Origin: Draconibacterium aestuarii
GTDB lineage: Bacteria > Bacteroidota > Bacteroidia > Bacteroidales > Prolixibacteraceae
Assembly (NCBI GenBank): GCA_026671195.1
Contig: JAPOHD010000031.1
Span: forward strand, 166,831-230,830
Length of the DNA: 64,000 nt
Direction: 5' to 3'
The notes below the pieces were generated by a model that saw nothing but the letters and a program-made list of their open reading frames with translations, ran no database searches and was not told where the DNA came from. Of this stretch, positions 37,333-45,668 are shown piece after piece. The position numbers were made by a program, and so were the translations under genes. Position 1 is the stretch's first letter; each line of letters begins with the position of its first letter.

Positions 37333-38102
37333 TTCAATTCATTAATATTAAACACCGGTCCATCTGTACAAACACATTGATTTCCTTGATTTGTTGGCTC
37401 AATACAACACAGACATACTCCAAAACCACACGCCATAAGATTTTCGAGCGAAACCTCACAGAAAACTTCGGCAGTCTTTGCTTCTTTGGCAATGGCACGC
37501 ATCATACCATCAGGTCCACACGCATATATCTTATTATAAGCCTTTAGATTAGTAGTAAATACGGAGTGTTGCGTAACAAATCCTTTCTCACCTATAGAAC
37601 CATCTTCTGATGCATAATGCAAATTTGCATAATTTGAATACTCATGTACATCAACATGATCCTCACTGGTGCGAGCCCCAAGCAAAATGTCTACATTTTC
37701 AATAGGCAATCCCGATTCTTTAGCAAGAAATAACATTGGAGCAACGCCACTTCCTCCTCCAATTAACAGAATTCTATCATTTTTTTTCGGGTAGGTAAAA
37801 CTTTTTCCAAGTGGATAAACAAGACTTATTGAGTCACCTGCTTCAATCTGAGTTAATTTCTTCGATCCTCTTCCAAGTATTTTAATAATCATTGAAAGAG
37901 TATTCGCTTTGTAGTCTACTTCAAAAATAGAAAACGGGCGTCGTAGAAATATCTCGGAAGCATCTTTAATCTCAACATTTACAAACTGTCCGGGTTTAAT
38001 TTCTGGCAATATTAAATCGCTTTTAATTTTAATCAGAAAATTGGTAGAATTAAGCTTTTTATTCTCTACCACCGTAAAATCGGTTACAAATTTTTTAGAC
38101 AT
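37326..38102 (-). CDS. pyrK: Dihydroorotate dehydrogenase electron transfer subunit (PyrK)
   Basis: A 258-residue iron-sulfur flavoprotein that carries electrons from PyrD to NAD+. The FAD-binding RRPFS motif is at residues 54-58, the NAD-binding [14 protein letters not shown] around 111-124, and the [2Fe-2S] cysteines in the C-terminal segment (Cys225, Cys230, Cys233 and Cys243 or Cys245). It is upstream of pyrD and overlaps it by seven bases. The Ile/Val-rich start [15 protein letters not shown] is normal for the family. The other de novo pyrimidine genes, apart from pyrG, are not in this window. Confidence 0.94.
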   Translation of the reverse strand: MSKKFVTDFTVVENKKLNSTNFLIKIKSDLILPEIKPGQFVNVEIKDASEIFLRRPFSIFEVDYKANTLSMIIKILGRGSKKLTQIEAGDSISLVYPLGKSFTYPKKNDRILLIGGGSGVAPMLFLAKESGLPIENVDILLGARTSEDHVDVHEYSNYANLHYASEDGSIGEKGFVTQHSVFTTNLKAYNKIYACGPDGMMRAIAKEAKTAEVFCEVSLENLMACGFGVCLCCIEPTNQGNQCVCTDGPVFNINELKW

Positions 38103-38171
38103 GTATTAAAATTTGCGGGCAAAGATAATAGAATTATTCCTGTTTTTAAGATGCACAAATTTCTATAAAAA

Positions 38172-38251
38172 GAAAAAGACCGCTATACTTAGCGGCCTTA
38201 TATTTGTAATCTATGTTAAGATAAAAAATAAAGGGTCTTGATTGAATAATA
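38172..38251 (-). ncRNA. Candidate small RNA, module 1
   Basis: It would be transcribed from the promoter at 38258-38289 and end at the hairpin CCGCTA/TAGCGG (38080-38195 region: stem bases 38080 excluded, 38180-38185 with 38190-38195), which a T-rich stretch follows on the minus strand. The predicted RNA is about 80 bases. No open reading frame or known RNA family is recognised. Confidence 0.35.
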
Positions 38252-38311
38252 ATATTACAAATGTGCAAACAATAATTTACATATGCAAACTTTTAGGAGA
38301 AATAATTTTAC
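38246..38311. repeat. 66-base direct repeat, copy 1
   Basis: It is identical to 38477-38542 except for one base (T or C at the eighth position). Within it lie ACAAATGTGCAAAC and TTTACATATGCAAAC, which on the minus strand form the promoter of module 1. Confidence 0.95.
38258..38289 (-). promoter_or_regulatory. Promoter-like element of small-RNA module 1
   Basis: On the minus strand TTTG (38286-38289), then 20 bases, then CACATTTG (38258-38265), one base off the -7 consensus TAnnTTTG. Confidence 0.45.
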
Positions 38312-38357
38312 AGGGATAAATAATACTATTAGAAAATATATTTGATAAGTACCTTAA

Positions 38358-38482
38358 CCAGAAATGGCCACTAATACTAGTGGCCAAGCGACTTCTGGAT
38401 TTAATAACTTCTAAAATTGGGTTTGTAAATTTGATCTATTATAATTTAATCATCCTGTCTTGTTAATGTGTCATTCATAATA
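38358..38482 (-). ncRNA. Candidate small RNA, module 2
   Basis: Predicted to start near 38482 and end at a strong hairpin. TGGCCACTA (38365-38373) pairs perfectly with TAGTGGCCA (38378-38386) around four bases, and an outer CCAGAA/TTCTGG pair sits at 38358-38363 and 38393-38398. Only a short T stretch follows, so the 3' end is uncertain. Confidence 0.35.
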
Positions 38483-38542
38483 ACATTACAAATGTGCAAA
38501 CAATAATTTACATATGCAAACTTTTAGGAGAAATAATTTTAC
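38477..38542. repeat. 66-base direct repeat, copy 2
   Basis: Matches copy 1 (38246-38311) at 65 of 66 positions; the two start points are 231 bases apart. Confidence 0.95.
38489..38520 (-). promoter_or_regulatory. Promoter-like element of small-RNA module 2
   Basis: The same arrangement as module 1: TTTG (38517-38520), 20 bases, CACATTTG (38489-38496) on the minus strand. Confidence 0.45.
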
Positions 38543-38840
38543 TCTTCTGTATCTATCCTTTATTTGTTGCAATATAAAGTCTTTACATATGTGACACAAG
38601 CGATGATCTTCGTAATGGATATTAATGTTTTTGGATCACCCGGAAAATCCATTGTATTTCCATTTTATGATCACAGGTTTTAATATCCTCTTTTAAGTGA
38701 TTACCTAAAAGTTTTTAATTTATTATTGTATATATGATTTAATACTAGGAACTTTTCCCTGTCGTAAGCTATAATATACTGGCTTAATCCAAATAGTCCA
38801 TCTTTTAGAGTTATAAATACATACAAGAAAGTGCAGGAAA

Positions 38841-38960
38841 CAACAAAGACCGCTAAATTATTAACGATCTTTGTTGCTCTGGAGTATTAACACCAGGTTA
38901 TTAGTTTACATTAAATGTTACGACATCCACCACTATTCTCTACAATTGTGATATCTGTAA
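38841..38960 (-). ncRNA. Candidate small RNA, module 3
   Basis: Predicted to start near 38960 and to end at the hairpin CAACAAAGA/TCTTTGTTG (38841-38849 with 38868-38876), whose 18-base loop is followed by TTT on the minus strand. It shares no sequence with modules 1 and 2 except the promoter pattern and the AAAGACCGCTA string in its hairpin. Confidence 0.35.
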
Positions 38961-38966
38961 TTATTC

Positions 38967-38998
38967 CAAATGTAAAACAAATGCTTTACAAATGCAAA
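38967..38998 (-). promoter_or_regulatory. Promoter-like element of small-RNA module 3
   Basis: TTTG (38995-38998), 20 bases, then TACATTTG (38967-38974) on the minus strand: an exact fit to the Bacteroidota promoter consensus. Confidence 0.55.
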
Positions 38999-39440
38999 AA
39001 TAATACGTAAACGATTTACATTATAATTCTATGGCTCTATATGACTTTGTGAATAAACAATATAATCTTACCGTATTCGGAGTGGTTAATCTCGATTAAT
39101 TCAAACAGATATTAATCATTTAAAAATTGTTCGAATTTTATGATCTTTCAGATTTTAAGAACGAGCGTAATTATATATAGAAAAAGACTCTATTGATAGT
39201 AATACCTATGTTTATTAACCTACAACACAAAGGTACTTAGTTTTAGAGTAATTACATTAGACGAAAATAGATTGATAAAAATGTAAAACGAAATATGGAT
39301 ATGTAAATAATAAGACAAATGGTTTGGATTAGTAGCCTGACAACAATAAAAGATCATATCTAAAGTTGTGATCTAACTCTAAGGAAGAGTAGAGCAATGC
39401 TTAACGAAGACAATTCAAATGTACATGCATACTTTAGTTA

Positions 39441-39848
39441 TCATCTTTTTTTATAGGTAACAAAAGTACCATCCTTGTATAATAGAACCATACGATCTAA
39501 ATCATCTTCCCTTTCATTCACCGGTATTTCCTTAATTTCAATTTTTTTATACTCAGTTTCAACGCTTTCTTTTGGAGGAGGTGGAACAATATTCTCAAAA
39601 AGTAATTTATTACTCATCGGTTGTGTTGCTTCTACATCCCCTTCTAACATGGCTCCTGCACCTGTGAGCAACCACCTGGCATTTAAATCCGGAAAAACTA
39701 CAAGCAATTTTTCGATAAAAGAAGCACCTGGTTTATTTCTTCCGTTCAGAATATGAGAAATATTAGACCGCTGTACATCAAGCATCCCGGCCAGTTCTCC
39801 TGCGGAAATCCCCTTCTGTTCAATAAATTGTTTTATACGATCTTTCAT
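39441..39848 (-). CDS. Small XRE-type helix-turn-helix regulator
   Basis: About 135 residues with the ATG at 39848; a TTG at 39869 extends the frame but falls in a motif-like box. The HTH spans roughly residues 1-58 (IKQFIEQKGISAGELAGMLDVQRSNISHILNGRNKPG), followed by ARWLLTGAGAML, a phrase typical of Bacteroidota XRE proteins of this type. A short charged C-terminal part carries PPPPKES and a final strand (MVLLYKDGTFVTYKK). No prophage or partner gene adjoins it; it stands alone in 2.6 kb of otherwise non-coding DNA. I infer that it may bind the repeated ACAAATGT/TTTACATATG motifs around it. Confidence 0.85.
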   Translation of the reverse strand: MKDRIKQFIEQKGISAGELAGMLDVQRSNISHILNGRNKPGASFIEKLLVVFPDLNARWLLTGAGAMLEGDVEATQPMSNKLLFENIVPPPPKESVETEYKKIEIKEIPVNEREDDLDRMVLLYKDGTFVTYKKR

Positions 39849-40779
39849 GTGAATTGAATTTAAGCACAAATGTGATTAATGGTTTTATAGAGTTTGATAA
39901 CATTTGCACTCACTTGATACAAATGTAATAAATAATATTTTATTTGCAATAGGTTCATTGTCTTTTATGTCCTATAAAAATTCATTAAAGGCTTATTTTA
40001 GATTATAATACACTTTAATAATATTGCATATTAATCTGACATTGAGCATATTAATATGAATATTACTAACAATTAAGTCCATTATATGCCAATTTTTAAA
40101 ATTATATTATAAAACACAATAGATAACAAATCGTATAACACAGAAATAGTGATATATATGAGTAATAATATACATTGGTATCTTCCCTATTGTAAAAAGT
40201 ATGGATATAGATTATTCAAAGAAGGGATGGTGTAGAAAAATGTGTAACATATTCTTTTTATAAAATTTGAGATGCTTGATATCTTATAAATAATTAAAAT
40301 TGTAATCATAATGACTTGTTACAAATGTACAATACAGAATTACTGCACATTTAATTTCGTGGCATGACTAAATTAAGCTGTGTCACATTTGTAAATACAG
40401 AGCTTATCACATAAGTTAATCGTTTAGTTTTCAAATTTGTATTGCAAATATGTAACCACCATTATCATCTAAGCCCTTTTAAAGATTTCCCTTTTTCTTC
40501 AGACTCTTATAATTTCACTTACCAACAAAAAAGTTAAGTTTAAGTATATTTCATTACGGTATTTATTAGGAAGATGTCACAACTTTAAAAATATCCAATT
40601 TTCAGGCAGTTAAATCGATAAAAATATGACCACAGTATTTTGATAATAAACAGCTTAATATTAAATATTATAAATTGAATTTATGCAAGGAATAGAATTA
40701 TAACTACACTTTGATCTATTATTTAGAAAAATATCATGAATTGAAAATTGTTATAGCTAAAAGAATACGAAAAAATGAG
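39849..40779. other. AT-rich gene-free region upstream of the XRE gene
   Basis: 931 bases with no protein gene. It holds the XRE promoter and scattered ACAAATGT-type motifs (for example CAAATGTA at 40322-40329 and CACATTTG at 40384-40391), without the clear modules seen to the left. Confidence 0.6.
39920..39949 (-). promoter_or_regulatory. Promoter of the XRE regulator gene
   Basis: On the minus strand TTG (39947-39949), 19 bases, then TACATTTG (39920-39927), an exact -7 match. It gives a leader of about 65 bases before the ATG at 39848. A second CACATTTG box (39867-39874) lies inside that leader and could be a self-regulation site. Confidence 0.5.
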
Positions 40780-43656
40780 CTAAAGCGATGTAAAATCGAT
40801 CGAAAGTAAAAACTCATAAGCCACATCTTCTGTTTTTGCTATATAAGATGTTCGTACTCCAATTTTGGCTGGCGCATAAAATCTTAAAAAATTGACATCC
40901 CCAACCAACTCAAGTCCGTAAGAGGAGATATTCGTTTTATATGTATCTACGATTTTTCCATTATCATAAATATTGCCCCACAAGGTTGCATAATCGGCAA
41001 AAAGCGTTGCATTTATTCTTCGAACATATGCAAGACCTCCCAAACTGAAGTCGGGATTTAGAAGTGGAAATTTGTAATTTGCTGCATACGAATTCAATTT
41101 GTTTGTTTCGGTTCGGCCCCAACCTCTCGGAAAACTAATGGCATCGGAAAATCGAAATGTTTCACCACGCTCTTTTTCCTGAATTCCGCCATATAATTTT
41201 ACACCATGATTTGGTGCAATTCCGGGAAGATATATATACGATTGTGCAGCTTTTAATGTACCTAAACCCTTGTAGCCATTTGGCGAATGCATGTAGTCGA
41301 AATTGAAAATGAATCCAAAATTGGGATACACATCCTGATAACTTTGCCTTAGCAGTTGATGATAGTACAAGCGATAAGTAAAAGAATGATAGTTTCCATC
41401 AGGAAAAATATCGGGTGTGCTATCATCGTTTTGATACAAATTCATTTCATATTTTACTTCAGGTTGCAATAGTCGATAATATGCACCTCTTGAAAAATTT
41501 AGTGGCAAACTAATATCGGCACTTATTTTAGTAGCCTTCCAGGTATATCGCTCCAATGTTGTATCACTTTCAACCTCCTCCTGATTTCTGGTGTGTTCAG
41601 TAACAAGCCAGTAATTCGACGCTCGTTTCCCTTTACTAATTTCAAAATCGAGGACAGGATACCAACCTTTGTAGATATAGTTGGCGTAGAACTGGCCCGT
41701 TTCTTCCGAAGTATCCCATTTGTACCCCAAAACAGTTTCTGCAGTTCCAAGCTTATTTTGCGACATTACGCTTACACCAGGCGCAAATTCATAACTATTT
41801 ACATCGACAAACAACGGAGCCCAACTATGAAAATTAAATAAGTTAGATGATTTCCGGTATTCAGTTGAAGAAAATTTTGTAGTATCAACATTAGAAAAAT
41901 CAATAATACCTGGCTCTTGTATGGTAAGTCTGTTCAACATACCATACTCTTCTTTATTAACTAGTTCAAGAGTTTTTGCATTTTCTGGTTTGTGTTCAAT
42001 TAATCGAAAACCATCGGCGGTATAATCACTTAATACAAAAGTATTATTTGCATTAATTGACGGGTACTCTACTCCAAAACGAGGCTCGTATAGCTGATCT
42101 ATTTTCTTGCTTTCAAAGTTATAAGAATAGAGTGCGTTTTTCCCGGAGTATCCGCAAATAAAATAAAGCCTGTTGTTTTTGAAACGAAGATGTTTGAGTT
42201 CACCTAAATCTTGATTGTGCAGTATTTCAAAATCGCCGTTTTCCAAATCAATTTTTGCCAATCGTTTTCCCTGCCCGGTTAAAATAATTGCAGCCACTTC
42301 TTTATCACTAATCCACTCAGGAGAAAAGAAATAATTGTTTTCGGGAGTTTGAATTCGATGTAGAAGTTTACCATCGCTAATTCGATAAACAGATAAAAAA
42401 TAATTGTTTGAAAAGTCACTTTCAACCACAACTACCTTGTCTAAATTTTCAGAAAGAGATGGAGCAAAAGCTTTTAATTCGGGGTAAAAACTTAATTGCT
42501 TTTTATTGCTGACATTCAACAGGTGAATAAGTGAAAGGCCACTGTGCGACCAGCGAAGATCAGGAATCCGTTCGGCCCACACAATCCAATCGGCATGATA
42601 ATTTACCGATTCATCGAAAATAGTTCCGGGTTGAATTAGTATTTTTTCATTACCATTTTTATCGATCATTACAAACGCAGGAATACGATTTAAAGCTGTT
42701 TTGTATGTAATAATTGCGTTGCTATTTAACCAGTGATTGTACCTGTAACTGGTAAAAGTTTTATGCTTAGAAGTAATATTTTTCGAAGGAGCAGAAATGA
42801 AATTCTGATCTTCAATTTTCCATGCATTTGCCAAACTATCGAAAACCGAATTATAAAGCTGAACTTTATTCATGCCAGTTTCCAACTTTAAGGCTTTGTT
42901 AAAAGGAGTAATTGAAAACGGTTTCTCTCCCACGCGGGTTACTACCGATTCCCACATTTTGCTTCCATATCTTTCGCGAGTATTAGCCACCATATAATAT
43001 CCAAGTCGATAATGATTTGGAACATAATTCTTGTATGATCCCAGATAAGCTTTGTCGTAGGAATATGTTCCTTTTTCAACCACCTGCGCACGGTGTTCTA
43101 CCAGAAACGACGGGAAACGTCCACGTCCGTAATTTCCCAGAACCGTTTCACTCACAACAGCATCGCCTTCAATAAACCACCAGGGTAAATATGCACCAAA
43201 TACCAGCGCAGTCCCTTGTTCACCAAGAAGCATTTTCAAAATTTTGGGGAGTTCTTCATTTAATTTATCGATTTGAACAATGTGACGAAATTCGTGAATG
43301 GCCAGTTGCTCCAACCAGTCCTGCGGGTAATTTGCCTGGTGAGGTGTTGTATAAAACTCCGATCGTTTGGGAGCGTATGCAACCAATCCATTTGATTGTA
43401 CTGTTTGAGTATGCAAAATAACTGAAATTTTTTCTGGTTTATAGCCTAATGAATAGCCACCATAGTTGTACACCACTTCAAGTTTACCGGCCAAAACTTG
43501 CGCCTGATCTTCAAAATAGTTGGGATAAATAAGCTGAAAATTTTCAGTATTAATTTGTCTCCATTTTAACGATGCCGGATCCTGTCCCGTTTGAAAATAT
43601 TGAGCATTTGAAATAACTCCAATAAAAAGTAACACTAAAAATAGCAGCTTCTTCAT
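40780..43656 (-). CDS. Exported HExxH protease/beta-propeller protein
   Basis: A very large exported protein of 958 residues from the ATG at 43656 (17 more residues if the first ATG at 43707 is used). Signal MKKLLFLVLLFIGVISNAQ; gluzincin motif His121-Glu122-Phe-Arg-His125 (HEFRHIVQ), then WWFIEGDAVVSE near residue 160 as the third ligand. Many repeats follow (residues about 300-620) with propeller blade features (LSFYPELKAFAPSLSENLDKVVVVESD, FFSPEWISDKEVAAIIL). The C-terminal 300 residues look like an outer membrane barrel (YYHQLLRQSYQDVYPNFGFIFNFDY, YAANYKFPLLNPDFSLGGLAYVRR). The three-part layout is unusual. It stands alone, after the gene-free region. Confidence 0.82.
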   Translation of the reverse strand: MKKLLFLVLLFIGVISNAQYFQTGQDPASLKWRQINTENFQLIYPNYFEDQAQVLAGKLEVVYNYGGYSLGYKPEKISVILHTQTVQSNGLVAYAPKRSEFYTTPHQANYPQDWLEQLAIHEFRHIVQIDKLNEELPKILKMLLGEQGTALVFGAYLPWWFIEGDAVVSETVLGNYGRGRFPSFLVEHRAQVVEKGTYSYDKAYLGSYKNYVPNHYRLGYYMVANTRERYGSKMWESVVTRVGEKPFSITPFNKALKLETGMNKVQLYNSVFDSLANAWKIEDQNFISAPSKNITSKHKTFTSYRYNHWLNSNAIITYKTALNRIPAFVMIDKNGNEKILIQPGTIFDESVNYHADWIVWAERIPDLRWSHSGLSLIHLLNVSNKKQLSFYPELKAFAPSLSENLDKVVVVESDFSNNYFLSVYRISDGKLLHRIQTPENNYFFSPEWISDKEVAAIILTGQGKRLAKIDLENGDFEILHNQDLGELKHLRFKNNRLYFICGYSGKNALYSYNFESKKIDQLYEPRFGVEYPSINANNTFVLSDYTADGFRLIEHKPENAKTLELVNKEEYGMLNRLTIQEPGIIDFSNVDTTKFSSTEYRKSSNLFNFHSWAPLFVDVNSYEFAPGVSVMSQNKLGTAETVLGYKWDTSEETGQFYANYIYKGWYPVLDFEISKGKRASNYWLVTEHTRNQEEVESDTTLERYTWKATKISADISLPLNFSRGAYYRLLQPEVKYEMNLYQNDDSTPDIFPDGNYHSFTYRLYYHQLLRQSYQDVYPNFGFIFNFDYMHSPNGYKGLGTLKAAQSYIYLPGIAPNHGVKLYGGIQEKERGETFRFSDAISFPRGWGRTETNKLNSYAANYKFPLLNPDFSLGGLAYVRRINATLFADYATLWGNIYDNGKIVDTYKTNISSYGLELVGDVNFLRFYAPAKIGVRTSYIAKTEDVAYEFLLSIDFTSL

Positions 43657-43708
43657 TTCAGAAATTTTGGGATTCCAAAATACACAAAGCATTCTAGATA
43701 AAGACAAA

Positions 43709-43730
43709 AAGCCCAGAAAAATCCGGGCTT
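43709..43730 (-). terminator. Terminator of the 43.8 kb membrane protein gene
   Basis: AAGCCC pairs with GGGCTT across eleven bases, followed on the minus strand by TTTTTGTCTTT. Confidence 0.65.
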
Positions 43731-43759
43731 AAAATTGCTTGAACCGTTTTTGTTATTTG

Positions 43760-44467
43760 TTATTCTTCGTTAACTCCTAAAATTGGAATAGGATTATCAT
43801 CATCAGTTTCGTTGAGCACCGCCTGGTACATCGATGCGAATGCTGCATGTATCCACATAATTGAAATTAGTACCCCAAATATCATCACAATTAAACCTGC
43901 AATAACCAGAAAAAATGAGATAATTGCCATTCCAAAAATTTTCCAGCCATGGCCACGTGTCATCTGCCAGCTTTTTTCCACGGCTTTCATGGCATCCAAA
44001 TCTTTGTCCATTACAAGGTATGGAACAAATGCCAAGCGACAGAGAACTATAATCATTGGAATTACTAACATTACAAAACCAATGGCTGCCAGTGCAAATA
44101 CAATTAAATTGGCTAAAACGATATTTACATATTTGGTTTTAAATCCTTCGAAGAGTAATTTTAAATCGGTTTCTTCATCTCTCATGGCTTTGAGGAACAA
44201 ATATTTTTCGCCAAACTGTATTACCGGCAAAAATAGAAATGCATAGGCGAGACCAAATATGGCTAGAGGCAACAGGAACAGGAACGGTCCGATGGAATCA
44301 CCTGAATCAAAATTCATTTTTAATCCTCCGGAAGGGCCTTTTAAAATACCAACGATGATAACAGCTACCAAAAGTGGCAGGAATGCTTTTTCAAACATCT
44401 TTCTCCATCCGAAACTGAAACTTCCGCCAGCTGAAGGCCTTAAATCGAAATACTTTAAACTTTCCAT
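43760..44467 (-). CDS. Polytopic membrane protein (DUF975-like)
   Basis: A 235-residue membrane protein with about six helices (FLPLLVAVIIVGIL, FLFLLPLAIFGLAYAFLFLPVI, IVLANLIVFALAAIGFVMLVIPMIIVL, MAIISFFLVIAGLIVMIFGVLISIMWI), a MFEKAF motif near the N terminus, KAMRDEETDLKLLFEGFKTK between helices, and KAVEKSWQMTRGHGW. These resemble the DUF975 / glycerophosphodiesterase-membrane-domain-like families, in which soluble partners are often separate. The function is unknown. It is a single gene with its own terminator, facing away from the LuxR regulator gene. Confidence 0.7.
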   Translation of the reverse strand: MESLKYFDLRPSAGGSFSFGWRKMFEKAFLPLLVAVIIVGILKGPSGGLKMNFDSGDSIGPFLFLLPLAIFGLAYAFLFLPVIQFGEKYLFLKAMRDEETDLKLLFEGFKTKYVNIVLANLIVFALAAIGFVMLVIPMIIVLCRLAFVPYLVMDKDLDAMKAVEKSWQMTRGHGWKIFGMAIISFFLVIAGLIVMIFGVLISIMWIHAAFASMYQAVLNETDDDNPIPILGVNEE

Positions 44468-44595
44468 TGTTTTATTTTTTAGTGTTTTCTGTTCGGCACC
44501 TTTCGGTACCTGAACATTATTTTTTGTTTTTATTAGTTCAAATTTACCTCACAAAAGAAAATTATCCTTCCTACCAAAGTTGGATTTATATATTT

Positions 44596-44658
44596 CACTA
44601 CTTTAGTAGTTCGCTGGAAATAAAGGAAGTTTGTAAAATTGTACATCACTACTTTAGT
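44596..44658 (+). promoter_or_regulatory. Two copies of CACTACTTTAGT upstream of the LuxR gene
   Basis: The 12-base string CACTACTTTAGT occurs at 44596-44607 and 44647-44658, exactly 51 bases apart, about five helical turns. The first copy is extended to a palindrome (ACTACTTTAGTAGT). The second overlaps a possible -7 box (TACTTTAG) 12 bases before the ATG. The pair may be regulator sites. Confidence 0.45.
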
Positions 44659-44669
44659 TATCAATAAAT

Positions 44670-45626
44670 ATGTGGGTTGAAAGTATTTCGTATATAATTG
44701 CATTTGTAGTTTCGGCAGGAATGACAGTGATTGGTATTATGGTTTCGTACCAGAATTACCAATTTTATAAAAAGCCTGTGTTTGCAACCCTGCTGTACCA
44801 TCAGATATTTTTATTCTCCTTCTTTATTTATAGTATTTGGGGAAATACTGCTTTACGTTTAATTATTCGCGATTTGAATTTAAGTGCTGAGCTGATCGAG
44901 AAACTGGCTGTTTTTATTCCGATAATAGGAATCCCGTTTATGGTAGTTAGTTGGTTTATGCTTCTAAAATTCGCGTTCAATTTAAACGGCTATAAATTCT
45001 CGAAAGCATTTATTTATGCCTACTTTCCTACTTTGGTAGTGTTTGTTTTTACATTGGCAATTTTAATTCAGAAAGAAATTTTACTGATCCCGGCCGATCC
45101 TGATTTATTTGTGGTAAGAATATTAGTGGTTCTGAATTTTCTGATTCACATATTTTTCACACTTGCTTTTATAAAACCCAAACGAAATGCACCACTTTTA
45201 AAAGAAAGTGGTTTTAATAAAAAGTGGGCCATTTTCTTCCTGCTTTGTGTTGTGGCTTACTCGGTTATTATGAGTTTCTTTAATATATATGGATTTATTT
45301 CAATCTGCATTTCTATAATTCTGTTGTTCGCCAGTGGTGTTTTTATTCCTGTAAAAATCTGGATGCATTCACTAACACAAGAAACAACACGAAATATAGA
45401 TTTTGACGCGTTTTGCAAGTTGTATGAAATTTCAAAACGCGAGGCCGAAATAATACTGGAAATCTGTAGTGGAAAACCAAACAAAGCGATTGCGGAAAAA
45501 CTCTTTATTACGCTTCAAACCGTAAAGGATCACAATTATCGTATTTTTTCCAAAATAGGAGTAAAAAGCAGGGTTCAGCTAACAAATATGGTACGCGAAA
45601 AAACCGGAGAATTTTCGAATCGTTGA
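44670..45626 (+). CDS. Membrane-bound LuxR-type transcriptional regulator
   Basis: A 318-residue fusion. Residues 1-225 carry about seven hydrophobic helices (SYIIAFVVSAGMTVIGIMVSY, TLLYHQIFLFSFFIYSIWG, TLVVFVFTLAILIQKEILLI). The C-terminal 65 residues form a LuxR-type HTH (FCKLYEISKREAEIILEICSGKPNKAIAEKLFITLQTVKDHNYRIFSKIG). It probably senses a signal in or near the membrane and regulates transcription directly, as in other one-component membrane regulators of Bacteroidota. Targets are unknown; self-control through the CACTACTTTAGT pair upstream is possible. It faces the TPR gene, with 42 bases between their stops. Confidence 0.85.
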   Translation: MWVESISYIIAFVVSAGMTVIGIMVSYQNYQFYKKPVFATLLYHQIFLFSFFIYSIWGNTALRLIIRDLNLSAELIEKLAVFIPIIGIPFMVVSWFMLLKFAFNLNGYKFSKAFIYAYFPTLVVFVFTLAILIQKEILLIPADPDLFVVRILVVLNFLIHIFFTLAFIKPKRNAPLLKESGFNKKWAIFFLLCVVAYSVIMSFFNIYGFISICISIILLFASGVFIPVKIWMHSLTQETTRNIDFDAFCKLYEISKREAEIILEICSGKPNKAIAEKLFITLQTVKDHNYRIFSKIGVKSRVQLTNMVREKTGEFSNR

Positions 45627-45668
45627 AGCGAAATAGGGCAAAATAGTCCAACCTCCTTCATTCATAAA

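Larger units (their letters stand above)
38103..39440. other. Gene-free region with repeated promoter/hairpin modules
   Basis: 1.3 kb with no convincing protein gene. It holds the 66-base direct repeats, three minus-strand promoter-like modules with downstream hairpins, and many ACAAATGT/TTTACATATG-type motifs, described separately. Confidence 0.7.

Noticed and set aside
38103-40779. Possible replication origin or DnaA-box cluster
   Set aside because: I found no TTATCCACA-type boxes and no dnaA/dnaN or gid genes nearby; recF stands elsewhere. The repeated motifs are of another type.
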